Shown here piece after piece: positions 7,412-17,009 of a stretch of DNA of 64,000 nt. Position 1 is the stretch's first letter; every line of letters starts with the position of its first letter. This DNA comes from Elmis aenea. Taxonomy: Eukaryota; Arthropoda; Insecta; Coleoptera; Elmidae. The position numbers and the translations under genes were made by a program. The stretch lies in contig CANTFG010000087.1 of NCBI GenBank assembly GCA_947652605.1, forward strand, positions 20,516 to 84,515. Reading direction: 5' to 3'. The notes beneath the pieces are model-generated. The model did no database searches. It was not told where the DNA came from and saw only the letters and a program-made list of their open reading frames with translations.

Positions 7412-8185
7412 TTAGTTTTTTGGAGGTTTTAAAAATAAACCCATTCCTTTTCTGTACGGTTTCAAATATAAAGCACCTCCTTTTGTGTTGCCTATAGCCA
7501 CAGCCTCCATAACCCTATTGTGTCGTTCTGATTCTTTAAGTTGTTGCGCCGCTTCTTTGGCCTCGTTAACGGCCTTAACAATTCCTGCAGTTCCACCTGC
7601 TAGACCTCCCAAAGCCGACAAACCGGCAAATATTGCAGGTAAAAGAGGTAAAAATCCACCGGTTTTTGGTATTGGAATCACACGAGGTATTTTAACTTTT
7701 CGTTTTCCCCCCGCATTCTTGATTATTTGTTTGGCTGCTGTTAACGCCACATTCGCACCTTGATGTTCATTTTTAATGTCCGAATGCTTAAGTACATCTT
7801 TCACATTTCGTATAACATGGGTATTAAAATTAATTTTACGTTTGAGCTTCTTTTTCCTTATACCCAAACCCAATTTACGTTTAGCTTTCATAACGTTTGT
7901 CACTGTCCAAGCAGCAAATTTTTCATTAAATGAAGCGTCTGATGCTTTGACTCTCCGCCAAGCTTTTTCTTGTAATAAACGATCTGCTTCATGTCTTTTC
8001 TTTATATCATCTTTATAAACAGAATATGCAATATCATGGTCTCTACATGCAGAATCCAATGGATTTACCCCGATTTCCCCTCGGGCCAAACGTCTCTCCA
8101 ATTTAGTGCCAGGGCCGCAAAACTGATATCCTGGCCAATGAATTTCAAAGTCCAATTTGTTGATAGCATCGTTGAGGAATGACAT
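7412..8185 (-). CDS. Virion protein with parvovirus-type phospholipase A2 domain
   Basis: A 257-residue protein. The N-terminal domain carries the calcium loop YQFCGPGT (residues 20-27) and the His50-Asp51 dyad in SACRDHDIAY, the signature of the PLA2 domain found in parvovirus VP1 and in some adintoviruses, where it helps virions leave the endosome. Residues about 105-175 are highly basic (KRKLGLGIRKKKLKRKI), resembling a DNA-binding or nuclear targeting segment. Residues about 180-215 form a glycine/alanine-rich hydrophobic stretch (GLSALGGLAGGTAGIV), reminiscent of a membrane-active or pVI/pX-like region. The protein thus looks like a fused internal virion protein. It is the right-most gene. 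Confidence 0.75.
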   Translation of the reverse strand: MSFLNDAINKLDFEIHWPGYQFCGPGTKLERRLARGEIGVNPLDSACRDHDIAYSVYKDDIKKRHEADRLLQEKAWRRVKASDASFNEKFAAWTVTNVMKAKRKLGLGIRKKKLKRKINFNTHVIRNVKDVLKHSDIKNEHQGANVALTAAKQIIKNAGGKRKVKIPRVIPIPKTGGFLPLLPAIFAGLSALGGLAGGTAGIVKAVNEAKEAAQQLKESERHNRVMEAVAIGNTKGGALYLKPYRKGMGLFLKPPKN

Positions 8186-8209
8186 TACTATTTGTATTCT
8201 TCTCGCCTA

Positions 8210-8480
8210 CAAGGTGTATTAACCTCCAAGGAGTGCAAACAACTTGTCTGGACACGCAAAAACAAGTCTGTCGTTCTCCTCAGTCAAGGTCAACGAACCA
8301 GGTGTATTGGCAAACAACTTGTCTAGACACGCAAAAACAAGTCTCAACTTGTCGTTCTCCTCAGTCAAGGTCAACGACCCAGGTGTATTCGCAAACAACG
8401 GACACGCAAAAACTCAACTTGTTGTTCTCCTCAGTCAAGGTCAACAACTGTCTGGGATCGCTAATTCCCAAAAGTCAACA
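8210..8480. repeat. Tandem repeat at the right end of the viral element
   Basis: Two to three imperfect units of about 90-100 bp, each with AACAACTTGTCT..ACACGCAAAAACAAGTCT, TCGTTCTCCTCAGTCAAGGT and AGGTGTATT blocks, from just beyond the start of the PLA2 gene outward. ORFs reading through it are artefacts of the repeat. Likely a non-coding terminal region of the viral element. Confidence 0.7.
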
Positions 8481-8700
8481 ACCTTAAGTGACCATCAAGA
8501 CCACACGATTCATATATTTTATTTTTCTTTTAAATATTTTATTTTGAATGAAAACACGTTTCATTTAAATTGTTTAACATCAAGGACAACTACTGTCTGG
8601 GAATGCAATATGTTTACTTAGGTCAACAACTGTCTGGGTATGCATTTTTTTTTTTTTTAAAGTCAACAACCTTAAGTGACCATCACTGTCTGAGACCAGC
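8435..8700. repeat. Direct repeat pair beyond the viral genes
   Basis: The blocks AGGTCAACAACTGTCTGGG and AAAGTCAACAACCTTAAGTG occur at about 8439-8490 and again at about 8620-8675, roughly 180 bp apart, separated by AT-rich DNA. A long T tract follows (8735-8766). Confidence 0.6.
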
Positions 8701-8733
8701 AAACAAACAAGTTTAATTTTTTAAAATTTTTTT

Positions 8734-8767
<34 letters not shown>

Positions 8768-8779
8768 TCTAACACATCT

Positions 8780-8992
8780 AACATGAGGCCGAACCTACTT
8801 ATAGCATCTACTGTTATCGCTGACCAAAGTTTCACGTGAAACTGACGTGACCATGTTTACTGGGAAGGGTTGACCTGAAAACAAAAAAGAAATTCCAAAA
8901 TGTGTTATGCCTTACTATAGGTTAAGAGATTTAATCAATGTGTGCAATAACTTGCTATTCTTAGGAAATAAGATCATTGTACCTAGTACATA
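8780..8992. other. Unassigned spacer
   Basis: About 210 bp between the viral-element repeats and the TA-flanked foldback element. No ORF, repeat or recognisable signal was seen. Confidence 0.4.
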
Positions 8993-10870
8993 CAGGGTGA
9001 TTGATTGAGACCGGGCATTAAAAATATATGAGGAATGAAAAAGGGTATGGATCTGAAATTTTGGTTATGACCATAATGGCATCCGATCTGTTTATTGAAA
9101 ATATTTTCAAGATGGCGACACTTCCGCAAATACCGGAAGTTGACGTCTACTTTCTTATTTCAAATACAATGGTCTATTTTTTAGTGCATTTTTGGATTCA
9201 AAACGTTATTTTAGAGGGACTTTTATTAGCATTCCCTATACCTAAGTGCAGTCATTTTTTAGATTTTTGGACTTTTTTGAAATTTTTTTGATTTTTACCG
9301 TGATGCTTAATATTATCTAACATGGCCATTTTTAAAGAAAAAACGCTTAAATTTAGACCATGCCTAGAAGAAACCTTGGACTACATCCTGGAATTTTTGC
9401 AATCCATGAATTACTTACAGGGTGTCCAAAATTTAATTTTCTTTTAATACAACTTCAGACCACCAAAACTCGTTTTTTTCAAATACAATGCCCAAACTTT
9501 TTTTTCATTTTCTAATGCAAAATTACATTCTGCATCAACCTGTATTAGCGTTTCCTATACCTATCTGCAACAGTTTTCGAGTTATTAATAATTTTTGATA
9601 AAGTTAAGAGAAATTGCAACATTTTTAAATAGTAAGCCTTGGAAAATGACAGCAAATGCCAATATTAATAACTGTAAACCACTTTTATTGCGTTTGTCTG
9701 AAGCATCCATGAAAATGTATAATCAAGAGTATTCAAACACGAATATTTTGAACTTATTTTATATTCATGAAGAATGTAACAAGATTATTGAAAGAACTTG
9801 CCGCGTGGTCAGTGGGAGTTATCTTTATTTGACTGTAATGACCAGACAGAAATTTTAATGAATAGAATCAATTTTTTTTCAATTTAGAAGAGTGAAATCT
9901 GCTTGTATTCGACCTAAGCGTGTGACAAATGATGAAACTAACAAAGTTAACATCCTGAGATATTTTAATGACCATCCTCAGCGATCAATTCGATTGGTAG
10001 CGCAAGACTTGGGTTTAACATACTATGCTGTACAAGCTACATTAAAAATACACAACTATTCGTTCACACTTTCAATAATCTTCTGAATTTGTCCAAGAAT
10101 GTAAAATAAATTCAAAATATCCGTGTTTGAATACTCTTGATAATCCATTTCCATGGATACTTCAGACAAACGCGATAAAAGTGGTTGACGGTTATTAAGT
10201 ATTGGCAATTGTTGTCATTTCCAAGGCCTACTATTTAAAAATGTTGCAATTTCTCTTAACTTTATCAAAAATTCTTAATAACTCGAAAATTGTTGCAGAT
10301 AGGTATAGGAAACGCTAATACAGATTGATGCAGAATGTAATTTTGCATTAAAAAATGAAAAAAAAGTTTGGGCATTGTGTTTGAAAAAAACGAGTTTTGG
10401 TGGTCTGAAGTTGTATTAAAAGAAAATTAAATTTTGGACACCCTGTAAGTAATGCATCGATTGCAAAAATTCCAGGATGTAGTCCAAGGTTTCTTCTAGG
10501 CATGGTCTAAATTTAAGCGTTTTTTCTTCAAAAATGGCGGTGGTAGATAATATTAAGCATCACGATGAAAATCGAAAAATTTTCAAAAAAGTCCAAAAAT
10601 CTCAAAAATGGCTGCACTTAGGTATAGGGAATGCTAATAAAAGTCCCTCTAAAATAACGTTTTGAATCCAAATACGCAATAAAAAATAGACCATTGTATT
10701 TGAAATAAGAAAGTAGACGTCAACTTCCGGTATTTCCGGAAGTGTCGCCATATTGAAAATATTTTCATTAAACAGATCAGATGCCATTATGGTCATAACC
10801 AAAATTTCAGATCCATACCCTCTTTCATTCTTCATATATTTTTAATGCCCGGTCTCAATCAATCACCCTG
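8993..10870. mobile_element. Foldback mariner-type element with long inverted arms
   Basis: The element begins CAGGGTGATTGATTGAGACC and ends with its inverse, flanked by TA on both sides (8991-8992 and 10871-10872), the duplication typical of Tc1/mariner. The arms are very long: about 780 bp on each side (8993-9775 and 10095-10870) match as inverted copies with scattered changes. A roughly 320 bp unpaired centre holds a helix-turn-helix-coding remnant. The ORFs seen on the two arms are mirror shadows of each other. Confidence 0.75.
9887..10085 (+). pseudogene. HTH remnant of a mariner-like transposase in the foldback loop
   Basis: A short reading frame (about 60 codons) with KVNILRYFNDHPQRSIRLVA and QDLGLTYYAVQATLK, which matches the N-terminal HTH pattern (ILxFFxxNPxxSIRxAAxELG) of insect mariner-like transposases. 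It is preceded by a polypyrimidine-AG (TTTTTTTCAATTTAG) that looks like a 3' splice site. The frame ends in the right inverted arm; no catalytic domain is present. It probably records the origin of the foldback element from an autonomous transposon by deletion and inverted duplication. Confidence 0.5.
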
Positions 10871-10874
10871 TATA

Positions 10875-11900
10875 TACTAACGAAACAAGGAATAGAGTTT
10901 CAGACGACCATTAAAAATACGCGCCGACGACGATATTTCGCGATTTTTGGCGTGCGCGCGTATCCGGGGCCGCGCTTTCGATCGCGCGCGCTTCCAAGTC
11001 CGGCAATGGTCTTCCGGAGAAGCCATCGAGGAAAACGTGCGAAAATTTTACACGCAACATTTAAATCGGGTCGTCGGGAGCGAACATTTCGTCAAACATT
11101 GACAATTTGACATGTTGACGTGAACTTTGAACGCTCGAACCTTCTCCGATTCGACATTTTCGCGCATGTGTCGTACCGATTCGGATTCGTCTCGCTCTCC
11201 CCGACAAGTACGTACCAAACAATTCCATTTTCGAGTCGAATTCCGACCACGAACGAGAAAAAGCGCAGGCGCGCGCACGCGCTACATACTAACGAAATAA
11301 GGAATCGAGTTTAAAACTACGATTTAAAATACGCGCGGACGGCGATGATTCGCGATTTTTGGCGTGCGGACGTATCCTGGGCCGGTCTTTCGATTGTGCC
11401 AGCTCCCGAATCCGGCAATGGTCTTCCGGAGAAGCCATCGAGGAAAACGTGCGAAATTCTTACACGCAACATTTAAATCGGGTCGTCGGGAGCGGTAATT
11501 TCGTCAAAATTTGACAATTTGACAATTCGACGTGACCTATGAACGCTCGAACTTTCTCCGATTCGATCTTTTCGCACATTTGTCGTACCGATTCGGATTC
11601 GTCTCGCCCTCCCCGACAAGTACGTACCAAACAATTCCATTTTCGAGTCGAATTCGGACCACGAACGAGAAAAAGCGCAGGCGCGCGCACGCGCTACATA
11701 CTAACGAAATAAGGAATCGAGTTTAAAACTACGATTTAAAATACGCGCGGACGGCGATGATTCGCGATTTTTGGCGTGCGGACGTATCCGGGGCCGGTCT
11801 TTTGATTGCGGCCGCTCCCGAGTCCGGAAGAGGTCGTCCGGAAGTAAAATTCAGACCGCGAACGAGAAAAAGCGCAGGCGCGCGCTCGCACTATATACTA
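10875..11900. repeat. GC-rich satellite with ~411 bp period
   Basis: The phrase ACTAACGAAATAAGGAATCG starts units at about 11288 and 11700, with a diverged one at about 10879, giving a period near 411 bp. Each unit includes CGCGATTTTTGGCGTGCG, TCTTCCGGAGAAGCCATCGA and GTACGTACCAAACAATTCCA blocks and ends in a CG-rich GCGCGCGCAC tract. The short ORFs on both strands repeat with the unit and are not genes. Confidence 0.75.
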
Positions 11901-12420
11901 ACGAACGTTGAATTTCTTTGACGGGTCGTATAAAGGATCGACTTTTAATATGTGCACGCTCCGGACCTCGGAAAAAATCGTTTGCAAACGTAATTAACTA
12001 AAACGTGCAAAATTTTTCGTATTTACGTCGCGCGCGCCCGCACTATACACTAACGAACGTCGAAAGCCTTTTTTCAAAAAGCGATTAAAAATGCACAGAG
12101 GCGCGTTTTTTTTGTCAAGTCGTATGGGGTATAGAGGATCGAATTTTAATATGTGCACGTTTTGGACCTTAAATAAAATCGTTTGCAAACGTTATTAAGT
12201 AAAACGTGCCAAAATGTTCGTACATACATGATGAAAGCGTCGTCGCGCGCACGCACTGTCAAACTTTGACAGAATAATGTAAACGCTCAGACCTTCTCCA
12301 CTGTAGCTTTATGTTCATGTATCATACCAAATCGGTATCGCCTCGCTCTCCACTAAACATACATACGAAACAATCCCAGTTTCATGTTGAATTCAGAATA
12401 TGAAAATACGATGATACTGT
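11890..12420. repeat. Diverged satellite-related block, copy 1
   Basis: Contains ACTAACGAACGTCGAAAGCC, TTTTTTCAAAAAGCGAT and TTTAATATGTGCACG phrases that recur in the same order at about 13990-14500. It appears to be a related but shorter satellite derivative adjoining the 411 bp array. Confidence 0.6.
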
Positions 12421-12429
12421 CAAAAAATT

Positions 12430-12615
12430 TCATATGTAACCTAGAAATTAAAGTATGTCAAAAGACAGTACTGTCAAACTGACAGCATAACCTAGAAATT
12501 GAAGTATGTCAATACTGTCAAACTGACAGCATAACTTAGAAATTGAATTATGTCAATACTGTCAAACTGACACCATAACCTAGAAATTGAAGTATCTCTG
12601 TCAAACTTTGACAAC
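12430..12615. repeat. 44 bp tandem repeat
   Basis: Three to four imperfect copies of a unit containing TACTGTCAAACTGACAGCAT and AACCTAGAAATTGAAGTATG. The CTGTCA..TGACAG part is itself an inverted repeat. Confidence 0.65.
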
Positions 12616-12659
12616 ATTCTATTATTATATATGTAATTTCAAACTCCATGCAACGGACC

Positions 12660-12728
12660 GTGATAGCCGGGTGGCTTCGATACGCGTTCACAACGCAGCG
12701 TCTGCGGTTCGAATCCGGGTGCGGGCAA
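12660..12728 (+). ncRNA. tRNA-like Pol III head, possibly of a SINE
   Basis: A box A-like TAGCCGGGTGG (12664-12674) and a perfect box B GGTTCGAATCC (12707-12717) are spaced as in a tRNA gene. The flanks cannot form a proper seven-pair acceptor stem and the T stem has a mismatch, so a working tRNA is unlikely. A tRNA-derived SINE head or tRNA pseudogene fits better; no tail boundary was found. Confidence 0.4.
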
Positions 12729-12729
12729 A

Positions 12730-13260
12730 AAGAGAATTTTCCGCGAAATTTTCTGTCCGATGGTACGTGCGTGCGACACGAGTTGTTCGGGTAGCGATTA
12801 TATAGGATTTGAAACAGGGTCCGGGTGCGCATTGCGTAGTTGATTAAGATTAATCGAAATTAAAAAGCATCTTCAGTATAATTGAATTTGGAAAATATTA
12901 GGTACAAGCTGTGAACGATGTATCTCTGGAACGGAGCCACCCAGACATGGGGGGGCTTTGCAGCAAACGAAAAATAGTTTAATACGAATTTTAATTAATA
13001 CAAAGTTGAAAAAAGAGGCATCAATGATTTGGAAAACATTAAGGTACACGAACTGTGATCGATGTATTATTATATACTACTAACTATACTACCTTCTGGA
13101 ACGGGGGAGCCACAAGAGACATATGGGGCTTGCACCAAATGCGAAAGGTAATTTAAATGTTTGAAACTGTGGAGACACTACAATAGTTACTGAATTAGAG
13201 AGAGGCCCCCACAGCAGCTAAATAAGTAACTAAACTCAGTGGCGCACGGCATATGGATAT
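12730..13260. other. Unassigned stretch
   Basis: AT-rich sequence between the tRNA-like head and the MITE. Two similar phrases (GGTACA..AACTGTGATCGATGTAT and GGTACAAGCTGTGAACGATG; TCTGGAACGG..AGCCAC) occur at about 12900-12940 and 13042-13110, showing an old duplication. No gene seen. Confidence 0.4.
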
Positions 13261-13262
13261 AC

Positions 13263-13688
13263 GTCCGCGTTCACAATGAACGTAGTAGATAACAGATAGT
13301 AGATAGTGGGTTAGTAGCTAAAGTTGAAATGCATAGAATCAAATGCAAGTGTTCACAATGGACGTAAGATTTACGTAGTCACTATATGGTAACTAAAGTG
13401 AACTATCTATGTTTAAAATTAATTAAAATTACAATGTTGAACGATGTTTAATACAACTTATTAACGTTATAATCCTCCACAAATCATCATGTAGAAATAA
13501 ATACGTACAATACAAGGTGTCAATTTGATAAACAACCTTCCGCGTTTAAATTGAGGTTATGTGCTATGCTACAAACAAGTCGGCTTTTACCCGTATCCAA
13601 GTAAACATTTCGTTACGGACTTTTTACGTATTACGCACTAACCACTATCTACTATCTGTTATCTACTACGTTCATTGTGAACGCGGAC
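13263..13688. mobile_element. MITE with ~50 bp terminal inverted repeats
   Basis: Starts GTCCGCGTTCACAATGAACG and continues TAGTAGATAACAGATAGTAG; the right end (13638-13688) is its inverse with few changes. The 426 bp element has no ORF of note. Target duplication is unclear, so the superfamily is not assigned. Confidence 0.65.
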
Positions 13689-13809
13689 TAACGCATAAAT
13701 AAAGTGAAACCATAATAAAATTATTTGTATACGTTGAAACGGTACCACTTCGAAACAAGGGACTTGCACAAAAAAAAGCAATTCTTTGCACAAAGAGAAC
13801 TCCACGCGA

Positions 13810-15880
13810 ACCCATTGGGTGCGAGCGCGAAGCGCGAGTAGTTTGGTGGCCCATTTATTACAGTGTGAAAAGCATCATGTAGGAGCGCGGAGCGCGAGTA
13901 GTAGGAATGTAGATTTATTCTAACTTGAAAAGCAATAACGAGTGTTGTGAATAAAAGTTCAGGCCGATAGTTAAATCTCCTTAAATCTACCCATAAGCGT
14001 ATAAAAATCGCGAATTTTCTTTGACGGGTCGTATAAAAGATTAAATTTTAATATGTGCACGCTCTGGGCCACAGAAAAAATAATTTGCAAACGTTATTAA
14101 CTAAAACGTGCAAAAGTTTTAATTTTTACGTCGCACTAACGAACGTCGAAAGCCTTTTTTCAAAAAGCGATGAAAAGTACTCAGGGCGTCCGAAAATCGC
14201 GATTTCTTTTGTTGTATTAATGATCGAATTTTAATATGTGCTCGCTCCGGACCTTGGGAAAAGTTATTAAGTAAAACGTGCAAAAAGTTTCGTACTTACA
14301 TGATGAAAACGTCGTCACCCGCACGCTTTCTCCAACTTTGAAAAAATAATAGAAACGCTCAGAACTTTTCCACTCTAGCTTTTTGTACATCTATCATACC
14401 AATTCGGAATGGCCACGCTCTCCCCTATATATGCGAAGCAATCCCAGTTTTGAGTTGAATTAAGACTTTAGTTTAGAATATGAAAATACGATGACACTAT
14501 GAATATTCATTTATTCGGTTTTAAAGAGCAATGAAGAGTGTTGTTAATAAAAATTTCAGCCAATCGATTGTTCATCAACCCGATTAGTTATAATTAATAT
14601 ATCTCGGGAAAATAGAGAAACGGAACATGCACCAAACGAAAGGTAATTTTTGAGAAAAAAGATTTCTACCCGGATCCATTGGGTGCGAGCGTGAAGCGCG
14701 AGTTGTTTGATTACCGATTTAATAGAATTCGAAAAGCATTAGGTGCGAGCGCGGAGCGCGAGAGTACGAATATTTATTTATTCTAATTTAAAAAGCAACA
14801 GCGATTGTGGTAAATAAAATTTGAACCGGTCAATTAATCGCCTCCAAAAAAAGTGACCCGCCTGGCTCAGCGCGAGTAGTATGACTGTCAAATTTCTCAA
14901 TTCTGAAAAGCATTTACGAGTATTGTAAATAAAAATTTGAGCCAATCGATTGATCATATCCGGCTTAGTTATAATCGATATATCTCGGGATAATAGAGAA
15001 ACGGAACGTGCACCAAACGAAAGGTAATTTTTTGCGCAAAGAGAATTTTACTCGCAAAGAGAATTCCACTCGGATCCATTGGGTGCGAGCGCGAAGCGCG
15101 AGTTGTTTGATTACCGATTTAATAGAATTCGAGAAGCATTAGGTGCGAGCGCGGAGCGCGAGAAGTACGAATATTTATTTATCCTAATTTAAAAAGCAAC
15201 AGCGATTGTTGTAAATAAAATTTGAACCGGTCCATTAATCGCCTCCAAAAAAAAAGTGACCCGCCTGGCTCAGCGCGAGTAGTATGACTGTCGATTTTTT
15301 CCATTTTGAAAAGAAATTACGAGTATTGTAAATAAAAATTTGAGCCAATCGATTGTTCATCGACCCGCTTAGTTATAATCAATATATCTTGGAAACATAG
15401 AGACACGGAACGTGCACCAAACGAAAGGTAATTTTGTGCGCAAAGTGAATTATACTCGGATCTATTAAGTGCGAGCGCGAAGCGCGAGTACTTTGATTAC
15501 CAATTTAATATAATTTGAGAAGCATTTGGAGCGAGCGCGGAGCGCGAGTATTACGAATATGGATTTATTCTAATTTAAAAAGCAATAACGAGTGTTGTAA
15601 CTAAAACTTAAACCGATCGATTAATCGCCTCCAAAAAAAGTGACCCGCCTGGCTCAGCGCGAGTAGTATGACTGTCGATTTTTTCAATTTTGAAAAGCAA
15701 TTACGAGTATTGTAAATAAAAATTTAAGTTGAATTGATCGATTGATCATCGACCTGCTTAGTTATGATCAATATATCTCGGGAACATAGCCACTGAACGT
15801 GCACCAAACGAAAGGTAATTTTTTGCGCAAAAAGAATTTTACGCGCAAAGAGAATTCTACGCGCAAGGCGGGATCTAGCG
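13810..15880. repeat. ~400 bp tandem units with GCGC-GAA-GCGC hairpin motif
   Basis: The phrase GCACCAAACGAAAGGTAATT recurs at about 14630, 15010, 15417 and 15801 (period roughly 385-405 bp). Each unit carries two hairpin-capable blocks, one GAGCGCGAAGCGCGAG and one GAGCGCGGAGCGCGAG, about 63 bp apart (for example near 14687/14748 and 15085/15146), plus AAGTGACCCGCCTGGCTCAG. A degenerate pair is also present at about 13828/13882. Confidence 0.7.
13990..14500. repeat. Diverged satellite-related block, copy 2
   Basis: Second occurrence of the ACTAACGAACGTCGAAAGCC..CAAAAAGCGAT..TTTAATATGTGC..AAAACGTGCAAAA series present at 11890-12420, in the same order and orientation, about 2.1 kb away. Confidence 0.6.
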
Positions 15881-15916
15881 GTAAAGTAGCCCCGAAGGGG
15901 CTACGGAATCGCTAGT

Positions 15917-16981
15917 GTGTTAAGATCAAAAATGTTAAATCTTGTTCATGAAGGTCACTTTGGGATAGAAAAATTCAAAGCAAGAGCCAGATCAATTTTT
16001 TACTGGCCAAAATTACGTTGTCAATTAGAAGAAGTAATAAAAAAGTGTAAAATATGTGAAAAATTTGCAAACAAGAATGTAAAAGAACGATTAATATCAT
16101 TTCCTATACCAAATAGACCTTTTGAACGTGTAGCTGGAGACATATTTTCATATGGTAATCAGTCATATTTAGTCGTCATTGATGCATATTCGAATTGCTT
16201 GGAAATTGTATCAATTGCAGATAAGTCAGCTAAAACAGTAATCTTAAAATTGAAGGCAATTTTTTCAAAACTTGGTTGCCCTGGTCAATTTTTATGTGAT
16301 AATGTACCATTCAACAGTTATACATTTAAGCAATTTGCTAATGAATGGAATTTTGAGTTAGTAACACGTAGCCCAAATTATCCACAATCAAATGGATTAG
16401 GGGAAAAAGGAGTAGGGTTAGCAAAAAAGATGTTAAAGAAAAGTATAGTAGAAGGTAAAGATATATTTGTGTCGTTAATGGAATATAGGAATAGTCCTTT
16501 AAAGCATGTAGGTTTAGCACCTTCGCAATTGTTAATGAACAGACTTTGTAAAACTATAATTCCTGTATCTAAAAATTTATTAACGGAAACTAACATTGAT
16601 AAAAAAAAAATACTTGAAGGTCTAAGCTATCGTCAAAAACAAAATGAATTTTATTATAATAGAAATGCAAAAAATTTGCCTGTACTTAATGAAAATGACA
16701 ATGTAGTAGTTTATGATCATACGGATAAAACCTGGAAGTCAGGCTCTGTAGTTAACACTCATAAATCACCTAGATCGTATGTCATAAAAAATGAATATGG
16801 TTTTATGATAAGACGAAACCGCAAGGACTTGAGAAAGTCTCTAAATGAACCAGAACAGGAACCCAATGTGGAAGATGAGGAGTTTCGTGAAGTTGGTGAG
16901 AGTGGTGGAGATAATCATGATGGCCGGGCATTGGAAAAAAAACCGATCCGGTCGGATAATAAACAAACCAAGCAGGTTTAA
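15917..16981 (+). CDS. Ty3/gypsy integrase fragment (3' part of pol)
   Basis: An uninterrupted 354-codon frame. Residues about 10-50 give an HHCC zinc domain (HEGHFG..CKICEKF), followed by the integrase core with Asp in AGDIFSY, Asp in CDNVPFNS and Glu in GLGEKGVG, then a C-terminal DNA-binding part (NDNVVVYDHTDKTWKSG). The sequence starts abruptly after GC-rich satellite DNA, so protease, RT and RNase H are missing. The usual SDNG near the second Asp is CDNV. The protein is related to the integrase of the inner gypsy element at 27211-31634. A purine-rich tract and LTR-like DNA follow. Confidence 0.75.
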   Translation: MLRSKMLNLVHEGHFGIEKFKARARSIFYWPKLRCQLEEVIKKCKICEKFANKNVKERLISFPIPNRPFERVAGDIFSYGNQSYLVVIDAYSNCLEIVSIADKSAKTVILKLKAIFSKLGCPGQFLCDNVPFNSYTFKQFANEWNFELVTRSPNYPQSNGLGEKGVGLAKKMLKKSIVEGKDIFVSLMEYRNSPLKHVGLAPSQLLMNRLCKTIIPVSKNLLTETNIDKKKILEGLSYRQKQNEFYYNRNAKNLPVLNENDNVVVYDHTDKTWKSGSVVNTHKSPRSYVIKNEYGFMIRRNRKDLRKSLNEPEQEPNVEDEEFREVGESGGDNHDGRALEKKPIRSDNKQTKQV

Positions 16982-17009
16982 AGAGTATGTTTAAAATTAA
17001 GAGGAAGGA

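Larger units (their letters stand above)
1..8780 (-). mobile_element. Endogenous adintovirus/Polinton-like DNA virus, left part missing
   Basis: Thirteen closely packed ORFs, twelve on the minus strand and one on the plus strand, encode a virion module (probable major capsid, penton-like, adenain-type protease, packaging ATPase, PLA2, fibre-like) together with a DDE integrase carrying a chromodomain. This combination is known from adintoviruses and Polinton/Maverick elements. Gene spacing is 2-4 bp or overlapping in several places and none of the ORFs is broken. The protein-primed DNA polymerase B expected for the group is not in the window and would lie beyond position 1. Terminal inverted repeats cannot be tested because only one flank is present, so the right boundary (somewhere in 8200-8780) is an estimate. 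An alternative is a free virus contig, but the flanking TE-rich DNA argues for integration. Confidence 0.8.

Noticed and set aside
8179..8621. Two overlapping plus-strand frames with repeated Ser-Arg-Ser and Gln-Thr-Thr phrases
   Set aside because: They arise from translating the tandem repeat; the reading frame changes with the repeat unit.
11048..11726. Paired ORFs of 64-76 codons on both strands
   Set aside because: They recur with the 411 bp satellite period and have no family similarity.
12660..12728. Functional tRNA gene
   Set aside because: Acceptor stem cannot pair and the T stem has a mismatch.
12548..12832. ORFs across the tRNA-like sequence on both strands
   Set aside because: They overlap the tRNA-like head and the 44 bp repeats; no coding signal.
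13810..15880. CRISPR-like or bacterial REP array because of the GCGCGAAGCGCG hairpins
   Set aside because: Units of ~400 bp are repeated as wholes in a eukaryotic TE-rich context.
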